Of a DNA stretch of 64,000 nt, positions 18,288 through 28,323 are shown one piece after another (position 1 is the stretch's first letter; the number at the start of each line of letters is the position of its first letter). The notes under the pieces were generated by a model. The model did no database searches. It saw only the letters and a list, made by a program, of their open reading frames with translations, and had not been told where the DNA came from. The stretch spans positions 30,008 through 94,007 of the forward strand of contig JAJFIC010000007.1 in NCBI GenBank assembly GCA_021775315.1. Direction: 5' to 3'. The position numbers and the translations under genes are program-made. Source of the stretch: Paracoccaceae bacterium (GTDB lineage: Bacteria > Pseudomonadota > Alphaproteobacteria > Rhodobacterales > Rhodobacteraceae).

Positions 18288-19510
18288 GCACAGTAACCAT
18301 CAAGCGTCTGGGTCATCAGGGCGATGGTATCGCCGATGGGCCGGAGGGCGACATCTACGTGCCGTTCACCCTGCCCGGTGAAACCGTTGAGGGCGACATT
18401 GTCGGCGATCACATGGACAATGTGCGTGTCATCACGCCGTCACCGGATCGCGTCAAAGCACCCTGTTCGCATTTCAAATCCTGTGGCGGCTGTTCGCTGC
18501 AACACGCCGCTGACGGTTTTCTGGCGGTTTGGAAAACGGATATCATCAAATCCGCGCTGACGGCCAAGGGACTAAAGGCGCCGTTTCGCCCAATCGTGAC
18601 CTCGCCCGCCAATGCACGTCGGCGGGCAACTCTCGCTGGTCGGCGAACCAAAAAGGGGGCGATGGTCGGGTTTCACGCCAAAGCGTCCGACGCGCTGGTG
18701 CCGGTTCCATCCTGCACCCTGTTGCACCCGGACATTCTCAGGGCCTTCCCGATATTTGAGGAACTGACCCGCTTGGGCGGTTCGCGCAAAGGCACCGTCA
18801 GCATCGCCGTGACCTATTCAGCAACCGGACTTGATGTCGCGATGGGCGATGTCAAAACCGCCGACGGGCCGCTGCTGGTCGAATTGGGTGGGTTGTGTGA
18901 AAAGCACCATCTGGCCCGGCTCAGCTGGAATGGCGACGTGATTGCCACCCGCACAGCCCCGGTTCAGCGGTTCGCGACCACCAGCGTGACCCCGCCGCCG
19001 GGGGCGTTTTTGCAGGCGACCGAGGCGGGCCAGTCCGCCCTGACCGAGGCTGTTTGCAGCATCATCGGCGACGCCAAACAGGTGGTCGATTTGTTTGCAG
19101 GTTGTGGGACGTTTTCCTTGCCGCTGGCCGGAACTGCCGCCGTGCATGCCGTTGAAAGCGACGACGCTTATCTTGCCGCACTTGATGCCGGATGGCGAAA
19201 TTCCAATGGCTTGCGCGAGGTCACAACCGAAGCGCGCGACTTATTCCGCCGCCCTTTGCTGGTCGCAGAGCTTAACAAATTTGACGCAGTTGTCATCGAC
19301 CCACCCCGCGCCGGTGCCAAAGCCCAGACTGAGGTTTTGGCCCAAAGCAAGGTTGCGCGCATCGCTTTTGTGTCTTGCAACTATGTCACGTTCGCGCGCG
19401 ACGCCGCAGTATTGGTGGCAGCGGGATTTCGCATCGACTGGGTGCAACCCGTCGATCAGTTTCGCTGGTCTGCCCATGTTGAATTGGTGGCGGCGTTTAG
19501 CCGGGATTAA
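18284..19510 (+). CDS. Class I SAM-dependent RNA (uracil-5-) methyltransferase, TrmA/RlmD type
   Basis: A 408-residue RNA methyltransferase. Cys61, Cys67 and Cys70 in CSHFKSCGGC, plus Cys144, match the 4Fe-4S ligands of RlmD-like enzymes. A SAM site follows (VVDLFAGCGTFSLPLA), then VIDPPRAGAKAQ and the catalytic Cys in FVSCNYVTFARD. It probably forms 5-methyluridine in 23S rRNA; whether it targets U1939-like or U747-like positions is open. Its N-terminal TRAM-like region is short. It is coupled to the ABC gene by ATGA, and its stop overlaps the stop of the convergent gene. Confidence 0.9.
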   Translation: MSTVTIKRLGHQGDGIADGPEGDIYVPFTLPGETVEGDIVGDHMDNVRVITPSPDRVKAPCSHFKSCGGCSLQHAADGFLAVWKTDIIKSALTAKGLKAPFRPIVTSPANARRRATLAGRRTKKGAMVGFHAKASDALVPVPSCTLLHPDILRAFPIFEELTRLGGSRKGTVSIAVTYSATGLDVAMGDVKTADGPLLVELGGLCEKHHLARLSWNGDVIATRTAPVQRFATTSVTPPPGAFLQATEAGQSALTEAVCSIIGDAKQVVDLFAGCGTFSLPLAGTAAVHAVESDDAYLAALDAGWRNSNGLREVTTEARDLFRRPLLVAELNKFDAVVIDPPRAGAKAQTEVLAQSKVARIAFVSCNYVTFARDAAVLVAAGFRIDWVQPVDQFRWSAHVELVAAFSRD

Positions 19511-20157
19511 CTTTTTGTGACCCGGCGCAATCCCCAGGAAATCGCCCAACCTATCGCCAGAAAAACCATCGCCGTTGCGATCGTCGTGCCGTAAAACACC
19601 ATCCGATCAGCCTGCCCCATGTCGTTCAGAAACGGATAAGGCAGCCCGCTTGCCACCTTGCCAACCGGAAAGGAATTAAACGGCCCCACCAGAACCTCGA
19701 CCCAAGCGATATAGCCAAGGAACATCGCCAACGTGACGCCGATTGTTGGCAGGATCGCGCGAAAAGCCCCAAGAATGAAAAATGCGTCGATCATCATCAG
19801 CAATGGGCCCAGCGCGTGCAGGTAATATTCCTGATACCACACAATCGGGCCGCCGGAATTGACCAGAGCGGGGTCGATAAACCACAGCTTCCAATACATG
19901 AAAACCACGATTGCGCCCAAGACCACCGTGGCCGATACAAATGGATTATGCGTGTTCTGACTGCGCCCCAACGAAAGCCTGAGCATGAACCAAGCGGCAA
20001 TCACATTGGCCGTCAGGCCCCAGATCGTCAGAAACCGGAACTGCCAGCCGAACCGATCCAACGAGGTTTGGCTGAACTGATAGAACCAATACCCCACGGC
20101 CAGCAAAAAAACGATCCAACGAAATGTGGTCACGGCGCGTGATGTCGCGTGTGTCAT
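19507..20157 (-). CDS. Pr6Pr / FAR-17a-like integral membrane protein
   Basis: A 216-residue protein with about six hydrophobic segments. The segment YYLHALGPLLMMIDAFF and the later SGLPYPFLNDM resemble the Pr6Pr/FAR-17a (AIG1-like) membrane families; the biochemical role is unknown. The identification rests on topology and these short motifs. It converges on the RNA methyltransferase gene with overlapping stop codons at 19507-19510. Confidence 0.6.
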   Translation of the reverse strand: MTHATSRAVTTFRWIVFLLAVGYWFYQFSQTSLDRFGWQFRFLTIWGLTANVIAAWFMLRLSLGRSQNTHNPFVSATVVLGAIVVFMYWKLWFIDPALVNSGGPIVWYQEYYLHALGPLLMMIDAFFILGAFRAILPTIGVTLAMFLGYIAWVEVLVGPFNSFPVGKVASGLPYPFLNDMGQADRMVFYGTTIATAMVFLAIGWAISWGLRRVTKS

Positions 20158-20244
20158 GAAAACCTCCCCGATTTTCTTGAAAGTCTAAGCATGCCAGTGA
20201 CGAAGGTGCAATCAAGTGGCGTATCTTACAATGTGCCGTCGATG

Positions 20245-22179
20245 TCAGGCGCGGCGGCTGGCTACAGATGCAATCCCCAACGCCTCTAACACTTTTTCTT
20301 CGATTTGCGGGGCATTCATTCCGGCAACATCATACATACCTTGCGGCGTGTTCTGGTCGATGAACACATCCGGAAAAACCATCGAGCGGAATTTCAAACC
20401 GTGGTCAAACACGCCCTCATCCGCCAAAAGCTGCGCGACGTGACTGCCAAATCCACCAACGGCGCCTTCTTCGATCGTGATCAGGGCCTCGTGATCCGCC
20501 GCAAGCCCAAGGATCATGTCCCGGTCCAGCGGCTTGGCAAATCGTGCGTCGGCAATTGTCGGCGAAATACCTTTGGCGGCCAAAGCCTCGGCGGCTTTTT
20601 GCACCTCGGCCAGTCGCGTCCCAAATGACAGGATGGCCACCCGGCTGCCCTTTTGGATCATCCGGCCTTTGCCGATTTCCAAAACCTCGCCCTTTTCAGG
20701 CATGTCGACCCCGGCACCTTCGCCGCGTGGAAACCGAAAGGCGCTGGGCCGGTCGTTGATGCTGGCGGCGGTGGCGACCATATGCACCAGTTCAGCCTCG
20801 TCCGCCGCAGCCATCACGACGAAATCCGGCAGGTTGGCAAGAAACGCGATGTCAAAGGCACCCGCATGGGTCGCCCCATCCGCCCCGACCAGCCCGGCGC
20901 GATCAATCGCAAACCTGACGGGCAGACGTTGCAACGCAACATCATGCACAATCTGATCATAACCGCGCTGTAGGAACGTCGAATAAATCGCACAAAACGG
21001 CTTCATACCGCCCGCTGCAAGTGCGCCGCTGAAGGTTACGCCATGTTGTTCGGCGATGCCGACGTCAAAACACCGGGCAGGAAACCGTTCGGCAAACAAA
21101 TCAAGTCCGGTGCCATCGGGCATTGCCGCTGTAACCGCCACAATCTTGTCGTCCAGTTGGGCCTGCGCCATCAGGCTTTCGGCAAAAACCTTGGTGTAGG
21201 TCGGCGCGTTCGACGGCGCCTTTTTCTGCTGGCCCGATATGACGTCAAATTTCGCCACGGCGTGATGTTTGTCCGACGCGGCCTCGGCCGGGCCATAGCC
21301 TTTGCCCTTTTGCGTCAGCACATGGATCAGCATCGGGCGATCTGCACGTTCCTTGACCGTGCGTAAAACCGCCAACAACTGTTCCATATCGTGCCCGTCA
21401 ATCGGCCCGACATAGGAAAAGCCAAGTTCTTCAAACAGGGTGCCGCCAACAGTCATGGATTTGACCATTTCCTTGGCGCGACGGGCACCTTCCTGAAAAG
21501 GTTCCGGCAGCAGGCTGACCGCGCCCTTGGCTGCCGCTTTCAATTCCTGAAAAGGTGCGCCAGCATAAAGCCGTGACAGATAGGCAGACATTGCGCCAAC
21601 TGGCGGCGCAATCGACATTTCATTGTCATTCAGAACCACAAACAGCCGCTTGCCCAGATGGCCCGCGTTGTTCATCGCCTCAAACGCCATGCCAGCCGAC
21701 ATCGAACCGTCCCCAATGACGGCAATCGCGTCGCCAAGGCCCGGTTCCGTCACACCCCCCAAATCGCGCGCAACAGCAAAACCTAGCGCTGCGGAAATAG
21801 AGGTCGAGGAATGCGCCGCGCCAAAAGGGTCATAATCGCTTTCGCTGCGCTTGGTGAAACCAGACAGGCCGTCTTTTTGGCGCAGGGTGCGGATACGTTC
21901 GCGACGTCCGGTCAGGATTTTATGCGGATAACATTGGTGACCCACGTCCCAGATCAGGCGATCCCGTGGTGTGTCAAACACCGCGTGCAACGCTGTCGTC
22001 AGTTCAACCACACCCAGCCCGGCACCCAGATGCCCCCCGGTCACAGACACGGCTGACACTGTTTCAGCCCGCAATTCATCCGCCAGCGTGCAAAGCTCTG
22101 CGTCTGAAAACAATTTCAGATCGGCAGGCGCGGTCACCCGGTCCAGCAAAGGGGTCAAAGGTCGGTTTGTGTCGTTCAC
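20245..22179 (-). CDS. dxs: 1-deoxy-D-xylulose-5-phosphate synthase
   Basis: DXS condenses pyruvate and glyceraldehyde-3-phosphate using thiamine diphosphate, the entry step of the MEP isoprenoid pathway. The product is 644 residues, normal length, with [17 protein letters not shown], the ThDP/Mg motif [15 protein letters not shown] (about 156-170), IDGHD and the C-terminal transketolase segment [15 protein letters not shown]. No ATG fits; GTG at 22179 aligns with the family N-terminus, and the open frame upstream overlaps ispA only out of frame. It follows ispA by 31 bp. Confidence 0.95.
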   Translation of the reverse strand: MNDTNRPLTPLLDRVTAPADLKLFSDAELCTLADELRAETVSAVSVTGGHLGAGLGVVELTTALHAVFDTPRDRLIWDVGHQCYPHKILTGRRERIRTLRQKDGLSGFTKRSESDYDPFGAAHSSTSISAALGFAVARDLGGVTEPGLGDAIAVIGDGSMSAGMAFEAMNNAGHLGKRLFVVLNDNEMSIAPPVGAMSAYLSRLYAGAPFQELKAAAKGAVSLLPEPFQEGARRAKEMVKSMTVGGTLFEELGFSYVGPIDGHDMEQLLAVLRTVKERADRPMLIHVLTQKGKGYGPAEAASDKHHAVAKFDVISGQQKKAPSNAPTYTKVFAESLMAQAQLDDKIVAVTAAMPDGTGLDLFAERFPARCFDVGIAEQHGVTFSGALAAGGMKPFCAIYSTFLQRGYDQIVHDVALQRLPVRFAIDRAGLVGADGATHAGAFDIAFLANLPDFVVMAAADEAELVHMVATAASINDRPSAFRFPRGEGAGVDMPEKGEVLEIGKGRMIQKGSRVAILSFGTRLAEVQKAAEALAAKGISPTIADARFAKPLDRDMILGLAADHEALITIEEGAVGGFGSHVAQLLADEGVFDHGLKFRSMVFPDVFIDQNTPQGMYDVAGMNAPQIEEKVLEALGIASVASRRA

Positions 22180-22210
22180 AGCAGATATTCCAAATGATCC
22201 GACCTGCTTA

Positions 22211-23083
22211 TCACATTTCGCGGTCAATGATAAACCGGGCCAACTGGCGCAGGTTCTCGCTGGTGCCGCCAAAAATGTCCAGCCCGTCACAGGCTTGTTC
22301 TACCAATTCCTCGGCTTTGGCTTTCGCGCCCTCAAGCCCAAGCAGCGACACAAAGGTCGCTTTGCCCGCAGCGTGATCTTTTTGCAGCCGTTTCCCGGCT
22401 TTGTCAGCATCGCCTTCGACATCCAGAATGTCGTCGGCTATCTGAAACGCAAGGCCGACGGCAGTTGCGTATTCCCTCATGACATTGGTGTTGGTATTGC
22501 CCAAAACCGGCCCGGCCTCGGCGGCCCAAGTGATCAACGCGCCGGTTTTGTTGGCCTGCAATTCGGTGATCGCCTCAAGCGTCAGCGGGGCCTTGGCGGT
22601 TTCAGCCGCGATATCTTGCATCTGACCCAGAACCATGCCGCGCGCACCAACCGCCTCGGTCAACGAGGTTATCAGGCGCAACCGGATATTCGCATCTGCC
22701 GCCGTCCGGGTTGAGGTGAGCACGTTAAACGCCATCGTTTGCAAGGCATCACCCGCCAGAACCGCGGTCGCCTCGTCCCATTTTACATGCACCGTCGGCT
22801 TGCCCCGTCGCAGATCATCATCGTCCATGGCGGGCAAGTCATCATGCACCAGCGAATAGGCGTGAATACATTCCACCACAGCGGCCACACGATCCGCCTG
22901 TTGCGGGCGCACGCCATATAGTTGCGCACCCTCAAGCACCATAAAGGCCCGCAAACGCTTGCCGCCTGACAAAACCGCATAGCGCATTGCCCGACTTAGC
23001 GCGTCGTCGCCAAGATCGTCAAATAAGCCACCCAGACAGGTTTCAACCCTTGCGCTATGACCCGCCAACACGTCCCGGAACAT
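22211..23083 (-). CDS. ispA: Farnesyl/geranyl diphosphate synthase (polyprenyl synthetase)
   Basis: A 290-residue all-trans prenyl transferase. The first aspartate-rich motif is [17 protein letters not shown] (Asp81 onward); the second is [13 protein letters not shown]. It elongates dimethylallyl diphosphate with isopentenyl diphosphate, using products of the pathway that dxs starts. Length and the FARM sequence fit short-chain IspA. It sits between xseB (2-bp gap) and dxs, the usual Rhodobacterales order. Confidence 0.94.
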   Translation of the reverse strand: MFRDVLAGHSARVETCLGGLFDDLGDDALSRAMRYAVLSGGKRLRAFMVLEGAQLYGVRPQQADRVAAVVECIHAYSLVHDDLPAMDDDDLRRGKPTVHVKWDEATAVLAGDALQTMAFNVLTSTRTAADANIRLRLITSLTEAVGARGMVLGQMQDIAAETAKAPLTLEAITELQANKTGALITWAAEAGPVLGNTNTNVMREYATAVGLAFQIADDILDVEGDADKAGKRLQKDHAAGKATFVSLLGLEGAKAKAEELVEQACDGLDIFGGTSENLRQLARFIIDREM

Positions 23084-23085
23084 AT

Positions 23086-23328
23086 TCAGGCACCTTCGAC
23101 CGGCGTCAGCCCGACAGGTGCGCCGTTGTCGCCAAGCGTGATTTGCGCGACCTTTTCTTCGGCGGCTTTCAACCTGGCCTCGCAGTGCTTTTTCAACGCT
23201 TCACCGCGTTCATACAGCTTAATGGAATCTTCCAGCGCGACCTGAGAGCCTTCAAGCTGGCTTACCACCTGCTCAAGTTCAGTCATCGCGTCTTCAAAAC
23301 TCATGTCTGCAACCGCTTTTACACTCAT
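23086..23328 (-). CDS. xseB: Exodeoxyribonuclease VII small subunit
   Basis: An 80-residue helical protein with the XseB pattern MSFEDAMTELEQVVSQLEGS and LYERGEALKKHCEARLKAAE. It forms the multi-copy small subunit of exonuclease VII with XseA, which is not in this window. Its start overlaps the stop of the upstream deacetylase gene by 4 bp, and ispA follows after 2 bp, so the genes are co-transcribed. Confidence 0.93.
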   Translation of the reverse strand: MSVKAVADMSFEDAMTELEQVVSQLEGSQVALEDSIKLYERGEALKKHCEARLKAAEEKVAQITLGDNGAPVGLTPVEGA

Positions 23329-24260
23329 CCGCCACGCCCCATTAAAACCCTGACATGCGCCGCGGTCGATGCCGCCAGCGCGTCCAAATCATAACCACCT
23401 TCTAGGGTCGAGACTACCCGCCCTTTTGCCGTTGCATCAGCAATGTCGCATATTTGTTCGGTCGCCCAGACAAAATCGTCCTCGACCAGATTTAAACCTG
23501 CAAGCGGATCATCGCGGTGGGCGTCAAATCCTGCCGAAATAAACACCATTTCCGGCTTGTGCGCCGCAACCGCTGGCAGCACCACATCCGTCATCTTGGC
23601 GCGAAACGCTTGCCCGCCTGCGCCTTCGGGTAACGGTACGTTCAACACATTCCCATGCGCCCCGGTTTCCGAAAGTGCCCCGCTGCCGGGATAAAGCGGC
23701 ATTTGGTGGGTTGAGGCAAAAAATATGCCAGCGTCATCCCAAACCAAGTCCTGCGTCCCGTTGCCATGATGCACATCAAAATCCACAATCGCCACGCGCT
23801 TTAGGCCGTGTTGTTTTAAAGCGTGCTTGGCCGCGATCGCCACATTACCGAAAAAGCAAAACCCCATCGCCCGGTCGCGTTCCGCATGATGTCCGGGCGG
23901 GCGCATGGCGACAAAGGCGTTTTGCGCGGTGCCTGCCATGACCTTGTCCACGGCGGCCACACAGCCACCAACAGCGCGAAACGCGGCCTCCAGCGTTCCG
24001 GTCGACATATGCGTGTCGGGATCAAGCGAGCGAAAACCGGATTGCGGTGCTGCCGCGCGCATTGCCGCCAGATGCGTTGCGGGATGCGCCAGCAAAATAT
24101 CCCGGTCGTCGCATAACGGCGCGTCTATGCGCATGAGCGCGTCAAATTCTGGCGCGGCCAATGCTGCTGAGATAGCCTGCATACGTTCAACGCGTTCCGG
24201 GTGGCCCGGCGGCGTCACATGGCTCAAACAGGCAGGGTGGGTAATCAGGGCTGTTGTCAT
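23325..24260 (-). CDS. Histone deacetylase family protein (HDAC-like amidohydrolase)
   Basis: A 311-residue zinc-dependent deacetylase of the arginase/deacetylase fold. It has RPPGHHAERDRAMGFCFFGN and DFDVHHGNGTQDLVW, which carry the catalytic histidines and the zinc ligands, then SAGFDAHRDDPLAGL. Bacterial members act on acetylpolyamines or acetylated small molecules or proteins; the substrate is unknown. It leads the deacetylase-xseB-ispA-dxs run. Confidence 0.92.
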   Translation of the reverse strand: MTTALITHPACLSHVTPPGHPERVERMQAISAALAAPEFDALMRIDAPLCDDRDILLAHPATHLAAMRAAAPQSGFRSLDPDTHMSTGTLEAAFRAVGGCVAAVDKVMAGTAQNAFVAMRPPGHHAERDRAMGFCFFGNVAIAAKHALKQHGLKRVAIVDFDVHHGNGTQDLVWDDAGIFFASTHQMPLYPGSGALSETGAHGNVLNVPLPEGAGGQAFRAKMTDVVLPAVAAHKPEMVFISAGFDAHRDDPLAGLNLVEDDFVWATEQICDIADATAKGRVVSTLEGGYDLDALAASTAAHVRVLMGRGG

Positions 24261-24417
24261 TGCACAAAACTATGGCAAGCCGATCAGGGCAGCAAGCGGG
24301 ATTCTGTGGATAACAGGATCGCTTAATGCAATCGGGCCACAGCGCTGACAGCACCGTGGCCCTGATTTTCGCAATCCGACCGGATTTGGGTAGACACCCA
24401 TCACCGACCGCTTGAAA

Positions 24418-25653
24418 TCACGCCGAGGCGCGTTGCTTTTTGCTGGTATACCGCCTGCGCCGATTGCGCCCCTCTGGGCCTTTCGGGCCACCGCGTGGCG
24501 CCGGGGCCGCCTCGGCCTTGGGCATCATTGTGCCGTCAACTGCGTTCGCCGGTATGTTCTGCTTGATCAGCTTTTCAATCGCGCGCAGAAGTTTGACCTC
24601 GTCTGCCTGACAAAATGACACAGCAAAGCCTGACGCCCCGGCCCGGGCCGTACGCCCAATGCGGTGTACATAGCTTTCAGACACGTTCGGCAGATCGTAA
24701 TTCACCACCAGTTCAACACCGGGAACATCAATGCCGCGCGCGGCGATATCTGTGGCGATCAGAACCGGGTTTTTGCCGGATTTGAAAGCCGCCAACGCCT
24801 TTTCGCGCTGACTTTGGGATTTGTTGCCGTGGATTGCGGCCGCTGCAAGGTTTTCACCGTTCAACTTGCGCACAACCTTGTCAGCACCGCGTTTTGTCCG
24901 GGTAAAGACAATCACTCGTTTGCCGGGATGCGCACCGATCAGCTTGGCCACAGCACTAGGCTTGTCACCGGCCTGCATGTGCATGACGGATTGGGCGATG
25001 CGATCCGCAGTTGCGGTTTCCGGCACGACGGACACTTCAACAGGGTCTTTCAAGTGGTCGTTGGACAGCGCCTTGATCTCTTTGGGCATGGTCGCTGAAA
25101 ACAGCAGCGTTTGCCGGTTTTTGGGGGTCAGCTTCAGGATGCGCCGAATGGCAGGCATGAACCCGATATCCAGCATCTGGTCGCCCTCGTCCAAAACCAC
25201 GGTTTCGACCCGGTCAAGTTTGACCGCCCTTTGGGATACCAGATCTTCCAGTCGGCCGGGTGTGGCCACCAGCACATCAACGCCATTCATCAACGCATTC
25301 TTTTGCCGCTTGATCGGCACGCCGCCAACCACAACGGTCGAGCGTAAAGGCATGTTCATGCCGTAGGTTTGCACCGCAGCGTCAATCTGTGCCGCCAGTT
25401 CGCGCGTCGGCGACAGGATCAAAACCCGCACAGGACGATGCCCGCCGGGCTGATCACCATCGGACAGACGGTGCAGCAAAGGCAGGGTAAAGGCCGCCGT
25501 TTTACCGGTGCCTGTCTGCGCCAGACCAACGACGTCACGCCCGGCCAGAATTGGTGGGATCGCTTTAATTTGAATCGGAGTTGGAACCTCGTACCCTTGT
25601 TTGGTCAAGGTCTTGAGGATCGGCTTTTTCAAGCCAAGTTCTTGGAAATTCAC
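24418..25653 (-). CDS. DEAD-box ATP-dependent RNA helicase (RhlE-like)
   Basis: A 411-residue helicase with Q-motif region GYEVPTPIQIKAIPPIL, Walker A AQTGTGKT, SPTRELAAQ, TPGRLEDL, VLDEGDQML (DEGD in place of canonical DEAD), SAT and HRIGRTARAG. The C-terminus is short and basic (GPEGRNRRRRYTSKKQ), as in RhlE-type enzymes that help ribosome assembly or RNA decay. The start codon is GTG at 25653 with only an A/G-rich region upstream. A leader of up to about 280 bp contains a small hairpin at about 25708-25726. Confidence 0.92.
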   Translation of the reverse strand: MNFQELGLKKPILKTLTKQGYEVPTPIQIKAIPPILAGRDVVGLAQTGTGKTAAFTLPLLHRLSDGDQPGGHRPVRVLILSPTRELAAQIDAAVQTYGMNMPLRSTVVVGGVPIKRQKNALMNGVDVLVATPGRLEDLVSQRAVKLDRVETVVLDEGDQMLDIGFMPAIRRILKLTPKNRQTLLFSATMPKEIKALSNDHLKDPVEVSVVPETATADRIAQSVMHMQAGDKPSAVAKLIGAHPGKRVIVFTRTKRGADKVVRKLNGENLAAAAIHGNKSQSQREKALAAFKSGKNPVLIATDIAARGIDVPGVELVVNYDLPNVSESYVHRIGRTARAGASGFAVSFCQADEVKLLRAIEKLIKQNIPANAVDGTMMPKAEAAPAPRGGPKGPEGRNRRRRYTSKKQRASA

Positions 25654-25937
25654 AATGTTTCTTTCTTATGTAATGTTTTGCCGAAGACCTCGGGGTCCCC
25701 TGCATCACGTGCTTGTCGGGTTGCGACAAGACAAAACGGATGAAGGCCCGCAAGGTCAGTCGCTGCATTTGATGAATAACGGGTTAAGGAAATTCGCTGG
25801 CGAAGTATCATACCACGCCGAAATGCTGCAGGTGCATAATCACGCCAGCGCAGCAAAGTCAATGAAATTCAGCATTTGGGGATTTGTCACAGGTCAACGA
25901 TCTGCCGGGTGTTGTATCAATTTGTAGGTCTACGACA
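25654..25937. other. Intergenic region upstream of the RNA helicase gene
   Basis: This 284-bp stretch separates the helicase start from the petR stop, both on the minus strand. It holds an imperfect GC-rich palindrome near 25685-25705 and a 7-bp hairpin CTTGTCG/CGACAAG near 25708-25726 without a following U-tract. It could be a long structured leader of the helicase mRNA, but I see no promoter or known riboswitch pattern. Confidence 0.35.
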
Positions 25938-26642
25938 TCAATCCGGCACCAGCATATAGCCAGAGCCGCGCACGGTTTGCAGGTAGCGTGGGGATTTCGG
26001 ATCGCTTTCCAGTTTGCGCCTTAGCCGGGTGATCTGCACATCTACCGCCCGTTCCTGTGCCTGACCTTTGTCGCGCCCCAGATCCTCGACCAGTTTTCCG
26101 CGCGTGACGGGTTCATGCGGACAGGCCGAAAAGATTTTCATCAAGGCGCTTTCAGTGGCGGTTAACCGGATCAGATCAGCGCCCCGCCACAATTCACCAC
26201 GCACCAAATCATATCTATTGGCCCCCAGTTGCAGCGTTTTAGGCACTTCTTTTTCGGCTTCCACCTTTGGCACACGACGCAAAATCGCGTTAATGCGCAG
26301 CAACAATTCCTTAGGTTCAAAAGGCTTGCTTAAATAATCATCCGCGCCCGCTTCAAGCCCGGTAATGCGATCACCGGATTCGCCTTTGGCGGTTAGCAAA
26401 AGGATCGGCGTATCAAGCGTGGTGCGCAAAGAACGGGTCAGCGCCAGGCCATCCTCGCCCGGCATCATCACATCGAGCACGATCAGGTCAAATTCCAGCC
26501 CGTCCAGCAGCCGCCTTGCATGTGCAGCATCCCGCGCGGCGCTGACCCAATACCCGTTGCGGGCCAGAAATTTCTGCAAAAGACCGCGTATGCGCTCATC
26601 ATCATCGACAATCAGAATATGGGCATCGGTGTGGTCGGCCAT
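25938..26642 (-). CDS. petR: OmpR-family response regulator PetR
   Basis: A 234-residue regulator. The receiver domain has VDDDER, phosphoacceptor Asp57 in LIVLDVMMPGEDG, and Lys in YLSKPFEPKELL. A winged-helix DNA-binding domain follows (VTRGKLVEDLGRDKGQAQER ... LRRKLESDPKSPRYLQTVRG). Sequence and pairing with a MarR-type gene match petR of Rhodobacter capsulatus, where petP-petR lies upstream of the cytochrome bc1 operon. Here the pet genes are not adjacent, and no sensor kinase is present. Its start shares a base with the petP stop. Confidence 0.87.
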   Translation of the reverse strand: MADHTDAHILIVDDDERIRGLLQKFLARNGYWVSAARDAAHARRLLDGLEFDLIVLDVMMPGEDGLALTRSLRTTLDTPILLLTAKGESGDRITGLEAGADDYLSKPFEPKELLLRINAILRRVPKVEAEKEVPKTLQLGANRYDLVRGELWRGADLIRLTATESALMKIFSACPHEPVTRGKLVEDLGRDKGQAQERAVDVQITRLRRKLESDPKSPRYLQTVRGSGYMLVPD

Positions 26643-27157
26643 TATCTGCCCCCATCTGTCATCGAATTCAGAAACTTGCGCATTTGTGGATCCATAATCT
26701 GTTCCAGTACACGGCGAAACCCCTGCACGGCGTCCGGCCCGGCCGCCCTGTAGGCGGCGCGCATGCGGGTTCGCTGCGCCTCGGATAACTTTTGTTCCAG
26801 AACACTTCCGGTGTCAGTCAAATAAAGATGGCGCTCGCGCTTGTCTTTTTCGCCAACCCGGCTGTCGACCAGACCATCCTCGACCAAGGCGCGTAAAACC
26901 CGGTTCAGGGATTGCTTGGTCACGCCCAGAATGTTCAACAGATTGTTCACCGTCGTGCCGGGAGATCGGTTTATGAAGTGAATGGCCCGATGATGCGCCC
27001 GCCCGTAAGCGTGGTCGTCTAAAATGAGGTCAGGGTCCGCCGTAAAGCCGCGATAGGCAAAAAACATCGCCTCGATCCCTTTGCGCAATTGATCATCGGT
27101 CAGGAATAGCAGGTTTTCACCACCGCTGGATTGTCCGGGCTGTCCTCTTTCTTGCAT
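26642..27157 (-). CDS. petP: MarR-family regulator PetP
   Basis: A 171-residue MarR-type winged-helix protein with a helix-turn-helix region GTTVNNLLNILGVTKQSLNR, followed by the wing VDSRVGEKDKRERHLYLTDTG. It is the first gene of the petP-petR pair and divergent from ilvE across about 185 bp, where MarR proteins often bind. The effector and targets are unknown; naming rests on synteny with Rhodobacter petP. Confidence 0.82.
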   Translation of the reverse strand: MQERGQPGQSSGGENLLFLTDDQLRKGIEAMFFAYRGFTADPDLILDDHAYGRAHHRAIHFINRSPGTTVNNLLNILGVTKQSLNRVLRALVEDGLVDSRVGEKDKRERHLYLTDTGSVLEQKLSEAQRTRMRAAYRAAGPDAVQGFRRVLEQIMDPQMRKFLNSMTDGGR

Positions 27158-27220
27158 TATACCTCAATCAAATTGTTCATTCGGCCATTTTCAGGCTAAT
27201 TTCATTTTATGTCAGTCTTG

Positions 27221-27249
27221 TTGACTTTCCAAGAATCAAATGCTAGCAA
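27221..27249 (+). promoter_or_regulatory. Candidate sigma-70 type promoter for ilvE
   Basis: TTGACT at 27221-27226 and TAGCAA at 27244-27249 are separated by 17 bp, in the petP/ilvE divergent region and about 94 bp upstream of the ilvE start. A short palindrome GTCCG-ATA-CGGAC at 27274-27286 lies just downstream of it and could be an operator. This is a pattern match only. Confidence 0.4.
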
Positions 27250-27342
27250 AATGCCGAATTCGCGTAATTTTATGTCCGATACGGACCTAATTGCGCAACA
27301 TATGGAAAAACTGACAAAGTGTCGGCAAGAAAGGAACGCGCC

Positions 27343-28212
27343 ATGGCTGGTGGTTATGATGATCGTGACGGGCATATCTGGATGGATGGCGCTTTGGTGC
27401 CTTGGCGCGATGCGAACGTGCACGTCCTGACCCACGCGTTGCATTACGCCTCGTCCGTTTTCGAGGGCGAGCGCGCCTACAACGGCAAAATCTTCAAATC
27501 GGTGCAGCATTCCGAACGCCTGAAACGCTCGGCTGAAATGATTGATTTTGAAGTGCCGTATTCCATCGAGGAAATCGAAAAAGCAAAATATGACGTTTTG
27601 CAGGCCAATGGCTGGACCGACGCCTATGTTCGGGCGGTTGCCTGGCGCGGTGCGGGTGACGATATGGGTGTCGCTTCGGCGAAAAACCCGGTTCGTATGG
27701 CGGTCGCGGCATGGGAATGGGGCGCCTATTATGGCGACGCCAAAATGAAGGGCGCCAAGCTTGATATCTCAAAATGGAAACGCCCGTCGCCAGAGACCAT
27801 CCCGTCACATGCCAAGGCCGCTGGCCTTTACATGATCTGCACGATGTCCAAACACGCAGCCGAGGCTAAGGGTTGTTCTGATGCGCTGATGTTCGACTAT
27901 CGGGGCTATGTCGCTGAGGCAACAGGTGCCAATATTTTCTTTGTCCGCGACGGCGAGGTCCACACACCGACACCCGATTGCTTTTTGAACGGGCTGACGC
28001 GCCAAACTGTGATTGGCATGCTGAATGACCGCAACATCAAGGTTATTGAGCGTCACATTATGCCGGAAGAGCTTGAAAGCTTTGAACAATGTTGGCTGAC
28101 AGGCACCGCCGCCGAGGTCACCCCGGTTGGTCAGATCGGCGACTATAACTTCGAAGTTGGCGCGCTGGCGCGTGATATTTCGGAAGGTTATGAAAAGCTG
28201 GTGCGGGAATAA
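27343..28212 (+). CDS. ilvE: Branched-chain amino acid aminotransferase
   Basis: IlvE makes the last transamination step of valine, leucine and isoleucine synthesis. The 289-residue protein starts GGYDDRDGHIWMDG, and has LHYASSVFEGERAYNGK, the PLP-lysine segment PSHAKAAGLY (Lys158), YVAEATGANIFFV and FLNGLTRQTV. The start at 27343 follows AAGGAAC; an in-frame start 24 bases upstream is less family-like. A 6-bp hairpin GCGGGA/TCCCGC (28203-28218) overlaps the stop codon but lacks a T-tract. Confidence 0.92.
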   Translation: MAGGYDDRDGHIWMDGALVPWRDANVHVLTHALHYASSVFEGERAYNGKIFKSVQHSERLKRSAEMIDFEVPYSIEEIEKAKYDVLQANGWTDAYVRAVAWRGAGDDMGVASAKNPVRMAVAAWEWGAYYGDAKMKGAKLDISKWKRPSPETIPSHAKAAGLYMICTMSKHAAEAKGCSDALMFDYRGYVAEATGANIFFVRDGEVHTPTPDCFLNGLTRQTVIGMLNDRNIKVIERHIMPEELESFEQCWLTGTAAEVTPVGQIGDYNFEVGALARDISEGYEKLVRE

Positions 28213-28231
28213 TCCCGCATCGCGCGCAATC

Positions 28232-28260
28232 TTGAGCCTAGCACATTACCCATGCTACAG
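28232..28260 (+). promoter_or_regulatory. Candidate promoter for rsfS-rlmH
   Basis: TTGAGC at 28232-28237 and CTACAG at 28255-28260 with 17-bp spacing lie upstream of the rsfS ribosome site. The hexamers are only partial matches to the sigma-70 consensus. This is a pattern match without further support. Confidence 0.3.
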
Positions 28261-28323
28261 TGCAGCAATGGCTCGGCGTCAGGGCCTGCGAATCGTGACG
28301 CGCAATTTAAGGAGGTCATCGTT

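Noticed and set aside
24334..24362. GGGCCAC/GTGGCCC hairpin after the RNA helicase gene as a terminator
   Set aside because: It pairs well, but no T-tract follows in the direction of the helicase transcript, so termination is not supported.
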